A stretch of DNA of 44,428 nucleotides, from NCBI GenBank assembly GCA_947626415.1, contig CANQSA010000021.1, positions 1 through 44,428 of the forward strand. Reading direction: 5' to 3'. The notes under the pieces were generated by a model, which searched no databases, had not been told where the DNA came from, and was given only the letters and a program-made list of their open reading frames with translations. The DNA comes from an uncultured Lachnospiraceae bacterium. GTDB lineage: Bacteria; Bacillota; Clostridia; Lachnospirales; Lachnospiraceae. A program made the translations under genes and the position numbers. Shown in pieces: positions 34,769-44,006 of the stretch (its first letter is position 1; each line of letters starts with the position of its first letter).

Positions 34769-35704
34769 ATGGACGTACAGAAAACGGCGGACGCGTTAAG
34801 CGGTGCGGTCGGCAAAGTGATCTTAGGAAAGGAAACCGTCGTCAGACAGATTATAGCGGCAATCCTGGTGCAGGGTCATGTCCTGTTGGAGGATGTGCCG
34901 GGAACCGGTAAGACCATGCTGGCAAAATCCTTTGCGAAAGCGATCGGCGGCACCGCCAGGCGGGTTCAGATGACGCCGGATTTGATGCCGGCGGACCTGA
35001 CCGGAATCAATTATTATAATATGAAAACATCTGAGTTTACCTTTATGCCGGGAGCGGTCTTTACCAACATTCTGATCGCGGATGAGATTAACCGCGCCAC
35101 GCCAAAGACACAGGCGGGTTTATTGGAAAGCATGGAAGAACGGCAGGTGACGGTAGACGGCGTTACCTATCCGCTGCCCCGGCCGTTTCTGGTTCTGGCG
35201 ACACAGAATCCGGTGGATACCCAGGGGGTATTTCCGCTGCCGGAAGCGCAGATTGACCGGTTTCTGATGAAGCTGTCTATGGGGTATCCGGATCGGGAAA
35301 CAGAAGCGCAGGTAATGCTGCAGCATATGGATATGACTGCGGAACCGGATGTAAAGCAGGTGGTTACGGAAGCCCAGCTGCAGGAAGCCATGCAGGCGGT
35401 CAGCCGGGTTTCGGTGCATCCGGATCTGGCGGATTATGTAGTGCGGATCCTGGAGGCCAGCAGACGGCACAAAGATGTCCTGCTGGGGATTTCCACCCGC
35501 GGCGGACTGGCTTTAATGCGGGCAAGCCGCGCATGGGCTGCCATGGCAGGCCGGGATTATGTGCTGCCGGATGATATCAAAGCGATGGCGGAGCCGGTGC
35601 TGGCCCATCGGCTCGTATTAAAAAATTATCTGCAGATGCAGGAGGATTCTCCCCAAAAGACAGTTGCGGAAATCCTCGAACAGGTGGCGGTACCGACCGA
35701 GTAA
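34769..35704 (+). CDS. MoxR family AAA+ ATPase
   Basis: A 311-aa MoxR-type ATPase, thought to act as a chaperone in building protein complexes together with DUF58 partners. The Walker A motif is at residues 45-49 (VPGTGKT), the Walker B ILIADEINRATPKTQ near 95-110, and the sensor ATQNPVDTQGVFPLPEAQIDRF follows. CGGAG lies upstream of the start. It begins an operon with the two genes that follow. Confidence 0.94.
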   Translation: MDVQKTADALSGAVGKVILGKETVVRQIIAAILVQGHVLLEDVPGTGKTMLAKSFAKAIGGTARRVQMTPDLMPADLTGINYYNMKTSEFTFMPGAVFTNILIADEINRATPKTQAGLLESMEERQVTVDGVTYPLPRPFLVLATQNPVDTQGVFPLPEAQIDRFLMKLSMGYPDRETEAQVMLQHMDMTAEPDVKQVVTEAQLQEAMQAVSRVSVHPDLADYVVRILEASRRHKDVLLGISTRGGLALMRASRAWAAMAGRDYVLPDDIKAMAEPVLAHRLVLKNYLQMQEDSPQKTVAEILEQVAVPTE

Positions 35705-35733
35705 AGGCAGAACAAAGAAAAGGGAATGCGGAA

Positions 35734-36813
35734 ATGGCGGAGTATGTAGGAATCTTTACATGGATCGTAGTTGGAATACTGAGTTTTCTGGTACTGCTTG
35801 TGATTGCCGCGAGAGTGCTGTACGGGCTGATGAAAATTGTGTGCATCCGTCAGATGGAATACCGGCGGTATTTCAGCGAGGAGGGTGTATATGAAGGTGA
35901 AACGGTCTATCTGGTCGAGGAGCTGAAAAACCGCTCACTCCTGCCGATGATCGGCATGGATATCGAATCCCATATTACGGCCAGTGTAGCATTAGAAGGC
36001 TGTGATCCGGATGAAAAAATGATGCAGCATTTTATCAGCCGTTTTACTGTGATGCCGTTTACGACAGTGGTGCGGCGGCACCGTGCGGTCGCGAAAAAGC
36101 GGGGATATTATGAGCTGGAGACAGCCAGGGTTTCTTATGCCGGTATGGATATTTATCTGGATAGCAGGGCAGATCTGGCAGTTTATCCCAGAATGCTGGA
36201 ATTTGAACAGACCCGTCAGATGAACCGGTTTTTAAGTTATGACAGCGCAAGCCGGACGCCGCTTCTGACCGATGCGTTTTCTTTTACGGGAATCCGGGAA
36301 TACACCGGAAAAGAACCTTTTTCCAATCTGAATTTTAAGGCAACCGCAAGAGCCGGTCAGTACATGGTCAATCAAAAAGGATATCTGCTTGGCAGGCAGA
36401 TCCAGTTATATGTGAATTTCCAGATGCCGCAGAAGCCGATGGAATCCGCCGTTTTTTCGGAACTGATCGAACAGGCGCTTTCTCATGTGGCGTATGCAGT
36501 GGGAATGGGCGTACAGAAAGGATACCGGATCGGACTGTGTACGAACAGCCGAATGGTAAACGGCGCATATTTTCTGCGGTTTCCGAGACAGACCGGGATC
36601 GTGCATTATCAGGAACTTCTGCGCCAGATGGCGCGGATTCGTCTGATGGCAGGCAACAGTTTTGCGTCGGTGATCGATATGGATATCCGGGAACAGATCA
36701 CCGGATGTGAGATTTATATCCTGACTACTTATCTGGATGAGAGTATAGAAGAGAGGATTGCGCGGCTTGGCGATTTGGGAAATGCGGTTCGCCCGGTCGT
36801 ACTGGGAAGCTGA
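35734..36813 (+). CDS. DUF58 domain membrane protein
   Basis: A 359-aa protein with an N-terminal membrane segment (about 5-30) and a DUF58 domain marked by FSFTGIREYTGKEPFSNLNF and the preceding charged region. DUF58 proteins are regular MoxR partners and resemble von Willebrand factor A-like domains. The substrate complex is unknown. The gene follows moxR by 29 nt and precedes the next gene by 2 nt, so translation is likely coupled. Confidence 0.88.
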   Translation: MAEYVGIFTWIVVGILSFLVLLVIAARVLYGLMKIVCIRQMEYRRYFSEEGVYEGETVYLVEELKNRSLLPMIGMDIESHITASVALEGCDPDEKMMQHFISRFTVMPFTTVVRRHRAVAKKRGYYELETARVSYAGMDIYLDSRADLAVYPRMLEFEQTRQMNRFLSYDSASRTPLLTDAFSFTGIREYTGKEPFSNLNFKATARAGQYMVNQKGYLLGRQIQLYVNFQMPQKPMESAVFSELIEQALSHVAYAVGMGVQKGYRIGLCTNSRMVNGAYFLRFPRQTGIVHYQELLRQMARIRLMAGNSFASVIDMDIREQITGCEIYILTTYLDESIEERIARLGDLGNAVRPVVLGS

Positions 36814-36815
36814 AT

Positions 36816-37484
36816 ATGAGAAATCTGAAACGCTTCTGGTTTTCAAAAGAAGATTTTTGGGTTACGCTGCGGGCGCTGTTCTGGATGCTGCTGTTTGCCG
36901 TGTGTCACCTTGGCTATCTGGCCAGTGCGGATATGTCTGTCTGGCATAAGGTATGGAGCGTCGGGCGGATCGCCTGTCTGGTGTTTGTATTGTTTACCTG
37001 CAGGCATTTCCTGACCGGAGAACAGGGGGCGATCCGGCGCGCGGGCCGGCGGCTGAAAGCTGCGTTCGGCGGATTTGCGCTGCGTCTGTTTACCTGGTTT
37101 TCCGGCTTGAAAGGAAAACGGAACAGATCCGGTGTGCGCTTGAAAACCGGCGGCTATACGGATGAAGTACACAGATTGAAACGGAGCGGACGAAAGCGGA
37201 CGGAACAGAGATTCCGATATCGGCAGTGGAGCAGGCTTACGGATGCGGAGCGGGTCCGGTATCTGTATGAGAAACAGGTATGGAAATGGAAAAAGGCTGA
37301 CGTAGAGGTAAAAGAAAGCAATACGCCTGCGGAACAGCTATTTGCCGCCAGGCAGAAGCATGAGGCGGGAAACGACAGTGAAGCCGTGGTGCAGGGGTAT
37401 AACTGGGTTCGTTATCAGACCGAGCTGCCGGAAAACTTTGCGGAAAGTCTGGGATTCCTGAAAAAATTTGAAAAAAAAGAGTGA
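36816..37484 (+). CDS. Membrane protein with DUF4129-like C-terminus
   Basis: A 222-aa protein with two predicted membrane segments in the first 65 residues, a basic middle part and a C-terminal segment (about 145-215, LTDAERVRYLYEKQVWKW... and SNTPAEQL) that resembles the DUF4129 tails found with transglutaminase-like proteins in MoxR operons. Here no transglutaminase domain is present. The function is unknown; it probably works with the MoxR and DUF58 proteins. Confidence 0.65.
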   Translation: MRNLKRFWFSKEDFWVTLRALFWMLLFAVCHLGYLASADMSVWHKVWSVGRIACLVFVLFTCRHFLTGEQGAIRRAGRRLKAAFGGFALRLFTWFSGLKGKRNRSGVRLKTGGYTDEVHRLKRSGRKRTEQRFRYRQWSRLTDAERVRYLYEKQVWKWKKADVEVKESNTPAEQLFAARQKHEAGNDSEAVVQGYNWVRYQTELPENFAESLGFLKKFEKKE

Positions 37485-37509
37485 CAAGGAAAAATGTGTA
37501 TGTTATAAT
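37481..37509 (+). promoter_or_regulatory. Promoter of tig
   Basis: GTGACA at 37481-37486 overlaps the stop codon of the previous gene; a perfect TATAAT lies at 37504-37509, 17 bp away. Confidence 0.75.
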
Positions 37510-37604
37510 AATATACTGTCGCGAAGCGTCTGTATGAAACCGGCGCGCGCAAAAGAGGAGTAATCAGGTACATACCTGTCTATATAGCAAGGAGGAAGTT
37601 TAAG

Positions 37605-38894
37605 ATGAATCTACAGAATGTGGAAAGATTAGAAGGCAATAAGGCGAAGCTGACCGTTGAAGTCGGCGCCGATGTGGTTGAAAAGGCGCTGCAGAACGCT
37701 TATCAGAAGCAGAGAAATAAGATAAACGTACCCGGTTTCAGAAAGGGTAAAGTACCCCGTGCTATGATCGAGCGTATGTACGGCGCCGGTATCTTCTATG
37801 AAGACGCTGTCAACGCGATGATTCCGGAGGCTTATGCGGACGCGGCGGTAGAGAGCGGACTGGAGATCGTTGCCCGCCCTGACATTGATATTGTTCAGAT
37901 TGAAAAAGGCAAACCGTTTATTTTTACGGCAGAGGTTATTCTGAAGCCGGAAGTAACCCTGGGCGAGTACAAGGGAATCGAGGTTGAAAAGACAGTCGTT
38001 GAAGTGACAGAGGAAGAAGTAGACCAGGAAGTTGAAAGAGTCAGAAATCAGAATGCCCGTATGATTCCTGTGGAAGACGGCGCGATTGAAGATGGGGATG
38101 AGGCGAAGATCGATTTCGAAGGCTTTATTGACGGCGAGGCGTTTGAAGGCGGTAAGGGCACGGACTATCCGCTGACCATTGGTTCCCACAGCTTTATCGA
38201 TACATTTGAGGAACAGCTGATCGGTAAGAAGACCGGCGATGAAGTGGATGTGAACGTGACATTTCCGGAGGATTATAACCAGGAGAGTCTGCAGGGCAAG
38301 CCCGCATTGTTTAAAGTAACCATTAAGGATGTGAAGCGGAAAGAACTGCCTGAGGCAGATGATGATTTCGCGCAGGACGTTTCCGAATTTGATACTATGG
38401 ATGAGTATAAAGCCGATCTGAAGAAGCAGATCACGGAGCGGAAAGAGCAGCAGGCAAAGAATGAAAAAGAAGATAAGATCTTAGAGAAGATTGTTGCGAA
38501 TTCCCAGATGGAGATCCCGGATCCGATGATCGATACGCAGGTTCAGAACATGCTGCAGGATTTCGCGCAGCGTCTGCAGGCACAGGGGCTTAACATGGAT
38601 CAGTATATGCAGTTTACCGGAATGACGGCAGACAGTCTGCAGGAACAGATGCGCCCGCAGGCAGTAAAGCGGATCCAGACCAGACTGGTATTAGAGGCGA
38701 TCGCTGCGGCTGAGAAGATTGAAGCGACCGACGAGGAGTATGAGGCAGAGATCGAGAAGATGGCTTCCATGTATCAGATGGAAAAAGATAAGCTGATGGA
38801 AATGATCGGCGAGAGTGAGAAGACCAACATTACAAGCGATATCGCGGTACAGAAAGCAGTTGATTTTGTAGTGGAACACGCAAAAGAGGTATAG
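37605..38894 (+). CDS. tig: Trigger factor
   Basis: Ribosome-bound chaperone with peptidyl-prolyl isomerase activity, 429 aa. The ribosome-binding motif [13 protein letters not shown] is near residue 46, the FKBP-type domain lies at about 155-240 ([17 protein letters not shown]), and the C-terminal substrate-binding arms follow. AAGGAGGAAG precedes the start. It is followed by clpP, clpX and lon, a quality-control cluster common in Firmicutes. Confidence 0.97.
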   Translation: MNLQNVERLEGNKAKLTVEVGADVVEKALQNAYQKQRNKINVPGFRKGKVPRAMIERMYGAGIFYEDAVNAMIPEAYADAAVESGLEIVARPDIDIVQIEKGKPFIFTAEVILKPEVTLGEYKGIEVEKTVVEVTEEEVDQEVERVRNQNARMIPVEDGAIEDGDEAKIDFEGFIDGEAFEGGKGTDYPLTIGSHSFIDTFEEQLIGKKTGDEVDVNVTFPEDYNQESLQGKPALFKVTIKDVKRKELPEADDDFAQDVSEFDTMDEYKADLKKQITERKEQQAKNEKEDKILEKIVANSQMEIPDPMIDTQVQNMLQDFAQRLQAQGLNMDQYMQFTGMTADSLQEQMRPQAVKRIQTRLVLEAIAAAEKIEATDEEYEAEIEKMASMYQMEKDKLMEMIGESEKTNITSDIAVQKAVDFVVEHAKEV

Positions 38895-38949
38895 CAGTTA
38901 AAAACGGGAGTGTTGCGGCGTTGCCGGGCACTCCCTGTATGTATCAGAG

Positions 38950-38966
38950 CGGAGAACAATGCTCCG
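38950..38966 (+). other. Small hairpin before the clpP ribosome binding site
   Basis: CGGAG (38950-38954) pairs with CTCCG (38962-38966). The 3' arm lies in ATGCTCCGGA, a 10-nt sequence found again just before the clpX start. AGGAGG begins 4 nt later. Confidence 0.45.
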
Positions 38967-38980
38967 GACAGGAGGAAGAA

Positions 38981-39565
38981 ATGGCATTAGTACCTTATGT
39001 GATTGAGCAGACCGGAAGAGGAGAACGTTCCTATGATATTTATTCCCGTCTGTTAAAGGAGAGAATTATTTTTCTGGGAGAAGAGGTCAATGACGTAACG
39101 TCAAGTCTGATCGTATCTCAGATGTTGTTTTTGGAGTCGGAGGATCCGGGAAAGGATATCCATTTGTATATCAACAGCCCGGGAGGATCCGTAACAGCCG
39201 GTATGGCAATCTACGATACCATGCAGTATATTAAATGTGACGTATCTACAATCTGTATGGGCATGGCTGCCAGCATGGGCGCGTTCCTTCTGGCAGGCGG
39301 CACAAAGGGCAAGCGTCTGATCCTGCCAAATGCGGAAGTGATGATTCATCAGCCTTCCGGCGGCGCACAGGGACAGGCGACAGAGATCCAGATCACGGCG
39401 GAGCATATCCTGAAGACAAAGAAGAAGTTAAATGAGATCTTGGCCAAGAATACAGGAAAACCGCTGGAGATCGTAGAGGCGGATACGGAGCGGGATTACT
39501 GGATGTCGGCGGAGGAAGCGCTGGAATATGGTCTGGTAGACCGTGTAATCGAGAACCGCCAGTAG
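38981..39565 (+). CDS. clpP: ATP-dependent Clp protease proteolytic subunit ClpP
   Basis: Barrel-shaped serine protease subunit that works with ClpX, 194 aa. The catalytic S98 (MAASMG) and H123 (MIHQP) sit at the usual positions; the catalytic Asp would follow near 172. The start at 38981 follows AGGAGGAAG; an upstream TTG/ATG extension in the same frame is not supported. The N-terminus [25 protein letters not shown] is typical of processed ClpP. Confidence 0.97.
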   Translation: MALVPYVIEQTGRGERSYDIYSRLLKERIIFLGEEVNDVTSSLIVSQMLFLESEDPGKDIHLYINSPGGSVTAGMAIYDTMQYIKCDVSTICMGMAASMGAFLLAGGTKGKRLILPNAEVMIHQPSGGAQGQATEIQITAEHILKTKKKLNEILAKNTGKPLEIVEADTERDYWMSAEEALEYGLVDRVIENRQ

Positions 39566-39570
39566 AAAAG

Positions 39571-39590
39571 GGAGCTTGGAATCATGCTCC
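39571..39590 (+). other. Small hairpin before the clpX ribosome binding site
   Basis: GGAGC (39571-39575) pairs with GCTCC (39586-39590). The 3' arm lies in ATGCTCCGGA, as in the clpP leader. GGAG of the ribosome binding site follows at 39596-39599. Confidence 0.45.
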
Positions 39591-39605
39591 GGAATGGAGA
39601 ATAAT

Positions 39606-40853
39606 ATGCCGAATCGAAGAGATTTTACAGAAGATCTGCGCTGCTCTTTTTGCGGCAGATTTCAGTCACAGGTCCGGAAACTGATCGAAGGGCCGAACAA
39701 TATTTATATCTGCGATGCCTGTATCGATCTGTGTCAGGAACTGATTGATGAGGAATTTGGCAGAGAAGAAGCCGGAGAATTGGAACCGTTTGAGATCAAT
39801 CTGTGCAAGCCTATGGAAATGAAGGCGCTGCTGGATGAATATGTGGTTGGGCAGGACGAAGCCAAGAAGGTGCTTTCGGTAGCGGTTTATAACCATTATA
39901 AGCGGATCACCGCAAAGCGGGATACGGATGTGGAACTGCAAAAGAGCAATGTGCTGCTGTTAGGCCCTACCGGCTGTGGTAAGACTTATCTGGCGCAGTC
40001 GCTTGCGAAGATCTTAAATGTACCGTTTGCCATTGCCGACGCCACTACACTGACAGAAGCCGGTTATGTGGGCGAAGATGTGGAGAATATCCTGTTAAAG
40101 ATCATTCAGGCAGCGGATTATGATATCGAACGGGCGCAGATGGGAATCATCTATATCGATGAGATCGATAAGATCACTAAAAAGTCGGAAAATGTGTCGA
40201 TTACCAGAGACGTATCCGGCGAGGGTGTGCAGCAGGCGCTGCTGAAGATTCTGGAAGGAACGATTGCCAGCGTTCCGCCTCAGGGCGGCAGAAAACACCC
40301 GCAGCAGGAACTGATCGAGATCGATACGACCAATATTTTGTTTATTTGCGGCGGCGCGTTTGACGGACTGGAGAAGATCATAGAACACCGGATGGATAAA
40401 CAGTCCATCGGCTTTGACGCCTATGTAAAGGATAAGCGGGATCATCTCCTGGATGAGATGTTTGCGCAGGTAATGCCGCAGGATCTGATCAAATTTGGTC
40501 TGATCCCGGAGTTTATCGGCCGTGTGCCGGTGACGGTTGCTTTGAATTCTCTGGATGAAGAAGCGCTGATCCGGATCTTAAAGGAGCCGAAAAACGCGTT
40601 GGTGAAGCAGTATAAGCGTCTGATGGAATTTGACGGTATCGAAGTGGAATTTACGGATGATGCTTTAAAAGAGATCGCGAAACAGGCGCTGGAACGGAAA
40701 ACGGGCGCAAGAGGACTGCGTTCTATTGTGGAAGAGACTATGCTGGATATCATGTATGAGCTGCCGTCCAATGAAACGGTAGGCAAGTGCGTGATCACGA
40801 AAGATGCGGTACTGAAGCTCCAGCAGCCGCAGCTGATCGATAAGGCAAGCTGA
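39606..40853 (+). CDS. clpX: ATP-dependent Clp protease ATP-binding subunit ClpX
   Basis: AAA+ unfoldase that feeds ClpP, 415 aa. The N-terminal zinc-binding domain (CSFC...CDAC) recognises substrates and adaptors; the Walker A motif GPTGCGKT is at residues 120-127, followed by [13 protein letters not shown] and the ClpP-contacting IGF loop (SIGFDAY). I chose the start at 39606 because GGAG lies 6 nt upstream; starts at 39576 and 39594 are in frame but poorly supported. Confidence 0.96.
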   Translation: MPNRRDFTEDLRCSFCGRFQSQVRKLIEGPNNIYICDACIDLCQELIDEEFGREEAGELEPFEINLCKPMEMKALLDEYVVGQDEAKKVLSVAVYNHYKRITAKRDTDVELQKSNVLLLGPTGCGKTYLAQSLAKILNVPFAIADATTLTEAGYVGEDVENILLKIIQAADYDIERAQMGIIYIDEIDKITKKSENVSITRDVSGEGVQQALLKILEGTIASVPPQGGRKHPQQELIEIDTTNILFICGGAFDGLEKIIEHRMDKQSIGFDAYVKDKRDHLLDEMFAQVMPQDLIKFGLIPEFIGRVPVTVALNSLDEEALIRILKEPKNALVKQYKRLMEFDGIEVEFTDDALKEIAKQALERKTGARGLRSIVEETMLDIMYELPSNETVGKCVITKDAVLKLQQPQLIDKAS

Positions 40854-40888
40854 CAGACTGCCGAATTTTTAACATGAGAATAAGAATG

Positions 40889-40946
40889 GGCTGCTGCAGA
40901 CTGCTTTTGACCGGATAAGAGTCCGAAAGCATTGCGGCAGCCTTTT
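40889..40946 (+). terminator. Long hairpin with T-run between clpX and lon
   Basis: GGCTGCTGC (40889-40897) pairs with GCGGCAGCC (40934-40942, one G-U); inside, TGCTTT pairs with AAAGCA and CGGA with TCCG. TTTT follows at 40943-40946. It looks like a terminator or attenuator just 33 nt before lon, so lon may be controlled by read-through. Confidence 0.6.
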
Positions 40947-40979
40947 CAGGCACATGGATATATACATGGAGGATTTAGG

Positions 40980-43361
40980 ATGGAATATGAAGATGGAATT
41001 CTGCCTGTGATACCCTTAAAGAAAAATACCATGCTTCCGGGTATGCTGCAGCATTTTGACATCAATGAAAAAGAGAGCATTAAGGCGATTGAGACAGCAA
41101 TGGCGGGCAATCAGATGATCCTGGCTGCCGGTCTGCGGGAATCAGAGCAAATGCCACATACGTATGAATTGCAGAAGATCGGAACTATCTGCAAGATCAG
41201 GCAGCTGGCCCGTTTGCGGAAGGGAACGATAAAGGTACTGCTGGACGGCGTGCGGCGCGCCGGCTGGACGGAGCTTACCCGAAATACGGAGGGAATAACG
41301 GAGGCTGCGGTCTGCATCTTTAAATCGGATGAAAAATCCGGGGAAGAGGAACTGCAGGACGTTATGTTTCCCATACTGGATGATACCGATGAGGAGTTTG
41401 TGCCGAAAAGCCATCGGATTGCCTATATGCGGATCCTCAAAGATCTTCTGAAACAGTATTGCGACGCAGATCATGTGGTTGAAAAGGAACTGGAAGAAAA
41501 ACTGCTGGGTATACAGGAGCCGGAAACCTTTGTGGAACGGCTGTCCGTGCATCTGCCTCTGGATTACAGACAGCGGCAGAGTTATCTGGAGGTGTCGGGA
41601 CTGACCGGCAGATATGAACTGCTGTGCCGTCTGATGCAGGAAGAGATTGAAATCTGCATCGTGAAAAACCGTCTGGAGGAGAAAGTAAAAGAGCAGATAG
41701 AAAAAAATCAGCGGGACTACATACTGCGGGAGCAGATGCGCGTTATTCAGGAAGAACTGGGAGAGAGCAGTCCGGCTGCAGACAGTGAGGTATATCTGGA
41801 AAAGCTGAAAGAGATCGATCCGCCGGAAGAAATTCGGAAAGGACTGGAAAAAGAGATCAGCCGTTTCCGCGCCCTTCCGTCCAACGCGCCGGAAAGCAGT
41901 ATTTTGCGCACCTATCTGGAAACGGCACTGGAGATGCCGTGGAATCGGAGAAGTGAGGACAATCGGGATCTGAAAGCGGCAGGCAGGATTTTGGAAGAAG
42001 ACCATTACGGTCTGGAAAAAGTAAAGGAACGGATTATGGAATTTCTGGCAGTCCGGGTTCTGACGCAGGCTAAAGGCGACAGCCCGATCCTCTGTCTGGT
42101 GGGGCCGCCCGGCGTGGGAAAGACCTCGATCGCAAAATCCGTTGCCAGAGCGTTAAATAAAGAATATGTACGGATTTCCCTGGGCGGGATCCGGGATGAA
42201 GCGGAGATCCGCGGACATCGGAGAACTTATATCGGAGCGCTGCCCGGAAGGATTGCAAACGCGCTCAGACAGGCGGGGACCAAAAATCCGGTTATGTTGT
42301 TTGACGAGATCGATAAGATGGGAAACGATTATAAAGGCGATCCCGCTTCCGCCATGCTGGAGGTTCTGGATTCCGAGCAGAACAGCCGGTTCCGGGATAA
42401 TTATATGGAACTGCCGATCGATCTGTCGGAGGTGCTGTTCATTGCCACTGCCAATGACGCCAATACCATCCCGAAACCGCTGCTTGACCGTATGGAACTG
42501 ATCGAACTCAACAGCTATACGGTAAATGAAAAGGTTCATATCGCAAAAGACCATTTGTGGAAAAAGCAGTTGGAGCGGCACGGACTGCAGCCCCGCCAGC
42601 TTTCCATTACGGAAAAGGCACTGGAGAAGCTGATCGATGGATATACCAGAGAAGTCGGCGTGCGAAATCTGGAACGGAAGATCGGACAGATCTGCCGAAA
42701 GGCAGCCAGAGAAATCGCGGAAAACGGAAAGAAGCAGATCCGGGTGACCGAGCGGAATCTGACCGATTTCCTCGGAAAGGTGATCTATCTGCCGGACGAA
42801 CAGAACAGACAGGATGAGATCGGCGTGGTTACCGGGCTGGCGTGGACCAGCGTAGGCGGCGATACACTGCAGATCGAAGTCAATGTGATGGAAGGCAGGG
42901 GCGAGATCCAGATGACCGGCAAGCTGGGAGATGTGATGAAAGAATCCGCCAGTACCGCGCTCAGCTATGTCCGGAGCATTGCGGACGATTACGGGATTTC
43001 CGCCTCGTATTTCAAAAAACATGATCTGCACATTCATGTACCGGAGGGCGCGGTGCCGAAAGACGGCCCGTCTGCCGGAATTACCATGGCGACGGCAATG
43101 TTGTCGGCAGTCGCGAAGAAACCGGTATCCGCGGATGTGGCGATGACGGGAGAGATCACGCTGCGCGGCCGGGTACTGCCGATCGGCGGACTGAAGGAAA
43201 AAATGCTGGCCGCGAAGATGACCGGTATGAAAACCGTGATCGTACCGGAAGCCAACCGGCGCGATGTGGAAGAGATTGATGATGAGATCAAAGAAGGCTT
43301 ATCGGTTGTGTATGCAGGCAACATGGAAACCGTAATTGAAAAAGCACTGGTACAAAAATAG
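40980..43361 (+). CDS. lon: ATP-dependent protease Lon (LonA)
   Basis: Homo-oligomeric AAA+ protease that degrades damaged and regulatory proteins, 793 aa. The N-terminal substrate domain (about 1-200) and coiled coil are followed by the Walker A motif GPPGVGKT at 375-382 and LFDEIDKMGNDYKGDPASAML. The Ser-Lys dyad is S698 (DGPSAGIT) and K741 (GLKEKML), spaced as in the family. GGAGGAT (40968-40974) sets the start at 40980; a TTG at 40932 in the same frame lies inside the hairpin region and is unlikely. Confidence 0.97.
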   Translation: MEYEDGILPVIPLKKNTMLPGMLQHFDINEKESIKAIETAMAGNQMILAAGLRESEQMPHTYELQKIGTICKIRQLARLRKGTIKVLLDGVRRAGWTELTRNTEGITEAAVCIFKSDEKSGEEELQDVMFPILDDTDEEFVPKSHRIAYMRILKDLLKQYCDADHVVEKELEEKLLGIQEPETFVERLSVHLPLDYRQRQSYLEVSGLTGRYELLCRLMQEEIEICIVKNRLEEKVKEQIEKNQRDYILREQMRVIQEELGESSPAADSEVYLEKLKEIDPPEEIRKGLEKEISRFRALPSNAPESSILRTYLETALEMPWNRRSEDNRDLKAAGRILEEDHYGLEKVKERIMEFLAVRVLTQAKGDSPILCLVGPPGVGKTSIAKSVARALNKEYVRISLGGIRDEAEIRGHRRTYIGALPGRIANALRQAGTKNPVMLFDEIDKMGNDYKGDPASAMLEVLDSEQNSRFRDNYMELPIDLSEVLFIATANDANTIPKPLLDRMELIELNSYTVNEKVHIAKDHLWKKQLERHGLQPRQLSITEKALEKLIDGYTREVGVRNLERKIGQICRKAAREIAENGKKQIRVTERNLTDFLGKVIYLPDEQNRQDEIGVVTGLAWTSVGGDTLQIEVNVMEGRGEIQMTGKLGDVMKESASTALSYVRSIADDYGISASYFKKHDLHIHVPEGAVPKDGPSAGITMATAMLSAVAKKPVSADVAMTGEITLRGRVLPIGGLKEKMLAAKMTGMKTVIVPEANRRDVEEIDDEIKEGLSVVYAGNMETVIEKALVQK

Positions 43362-43374
43362 AAACGGAGTTATA

Positions 43375-43989
43375 ATGATTATAAGAAATGTTGAACTGGA
43401 AACGGTGTGCGGCATCACCAGCAAACTTCCGGAGAATACGCAGCCGGAGATTGCCTTTGCAGGGAAATCCAACGTAGGGAAATCTTCCCTGATCAACGGT
43501 CTGATGGATCGGAAATCCCTGGCGCGCACCTCGTCGCAGCCAGGGAAAACCCAGACGATTAACTTTTATCATATTAATCGCGCATTTTATTATGTTGACT
43601 TGCCGGGGTACGGGTACGCCAAAGTGTCCCAGAGCGTACAGGCAAAGTGGGGCGCTATGGTAGAACGGTATCTGCATCATTCAAAACAGCTGAAAGCAGT
43701 GTTTTTGCTGATCGATATCCGGCACGCGCCCGGCGCCAATGATAAACAGATGTATCAGTGGATCGTGCAGAACGGATATGAGCCGATTTTGATCGCGACT
43801 AAACTGGATAAGCTGAAGCGCAGTCAGGTGCCGAAACAGCTGAAGCTGATCCGGGAGGAACTGGGCGCCCTGCCGAATGCCCGTCTGTTCCCGTTTTCGG
43901 CGGAGACCAAACAGGGCAGGGAAGAAATTTGGGCGCTGATCGAAGAACTGGTCGCCGACGGTACCAATGAGGAAACTGTCACAGAATAG
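43375..43989 (+). CDS. ysxC: Ribosome biogenesis GTPase YsxC/YihA
   Basis: Small GTPase needed for assembly of the large ribosomal subunit, 204 aa. The G1 motif is GKSNVGKSS at 30-38, G3 is DLPGYGYAK, G4 is TKLDK and G5 is SAETK. The start at 43375 follows CGGAG. It lies 13 nt after lon, the classic Firmicutes lon-ysxC pair. Confidence 0.97.
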   Translation: MIIRNVELETVCGITSKLPENTQPEIAFAGKSNVGKSSLINGLMDRKSLARTSSQPGKTQTINFYHINRAFYYVDLPGYGYAKVSQSVQAKWGAMVERYLHHSKQLKAVFLLIDIRHAPGANDKQMYQWIVQNGYEPILIATKLDKLKRSQVPKQLKLIREELGALPNARLFPFSAETKQGREEIWALIEELVADGTNEETVTE

Positions 43990-44006
43990 AAAGGACGGTG
44001 GCGGAT

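Noticed and set aside
38906-38935. GGGAGTG/CACTCCC hairpin after tig
   Set aside because: The 7-bp stem with a 16-nt loop is not followed by a T-run, so I do not call it a terminator.
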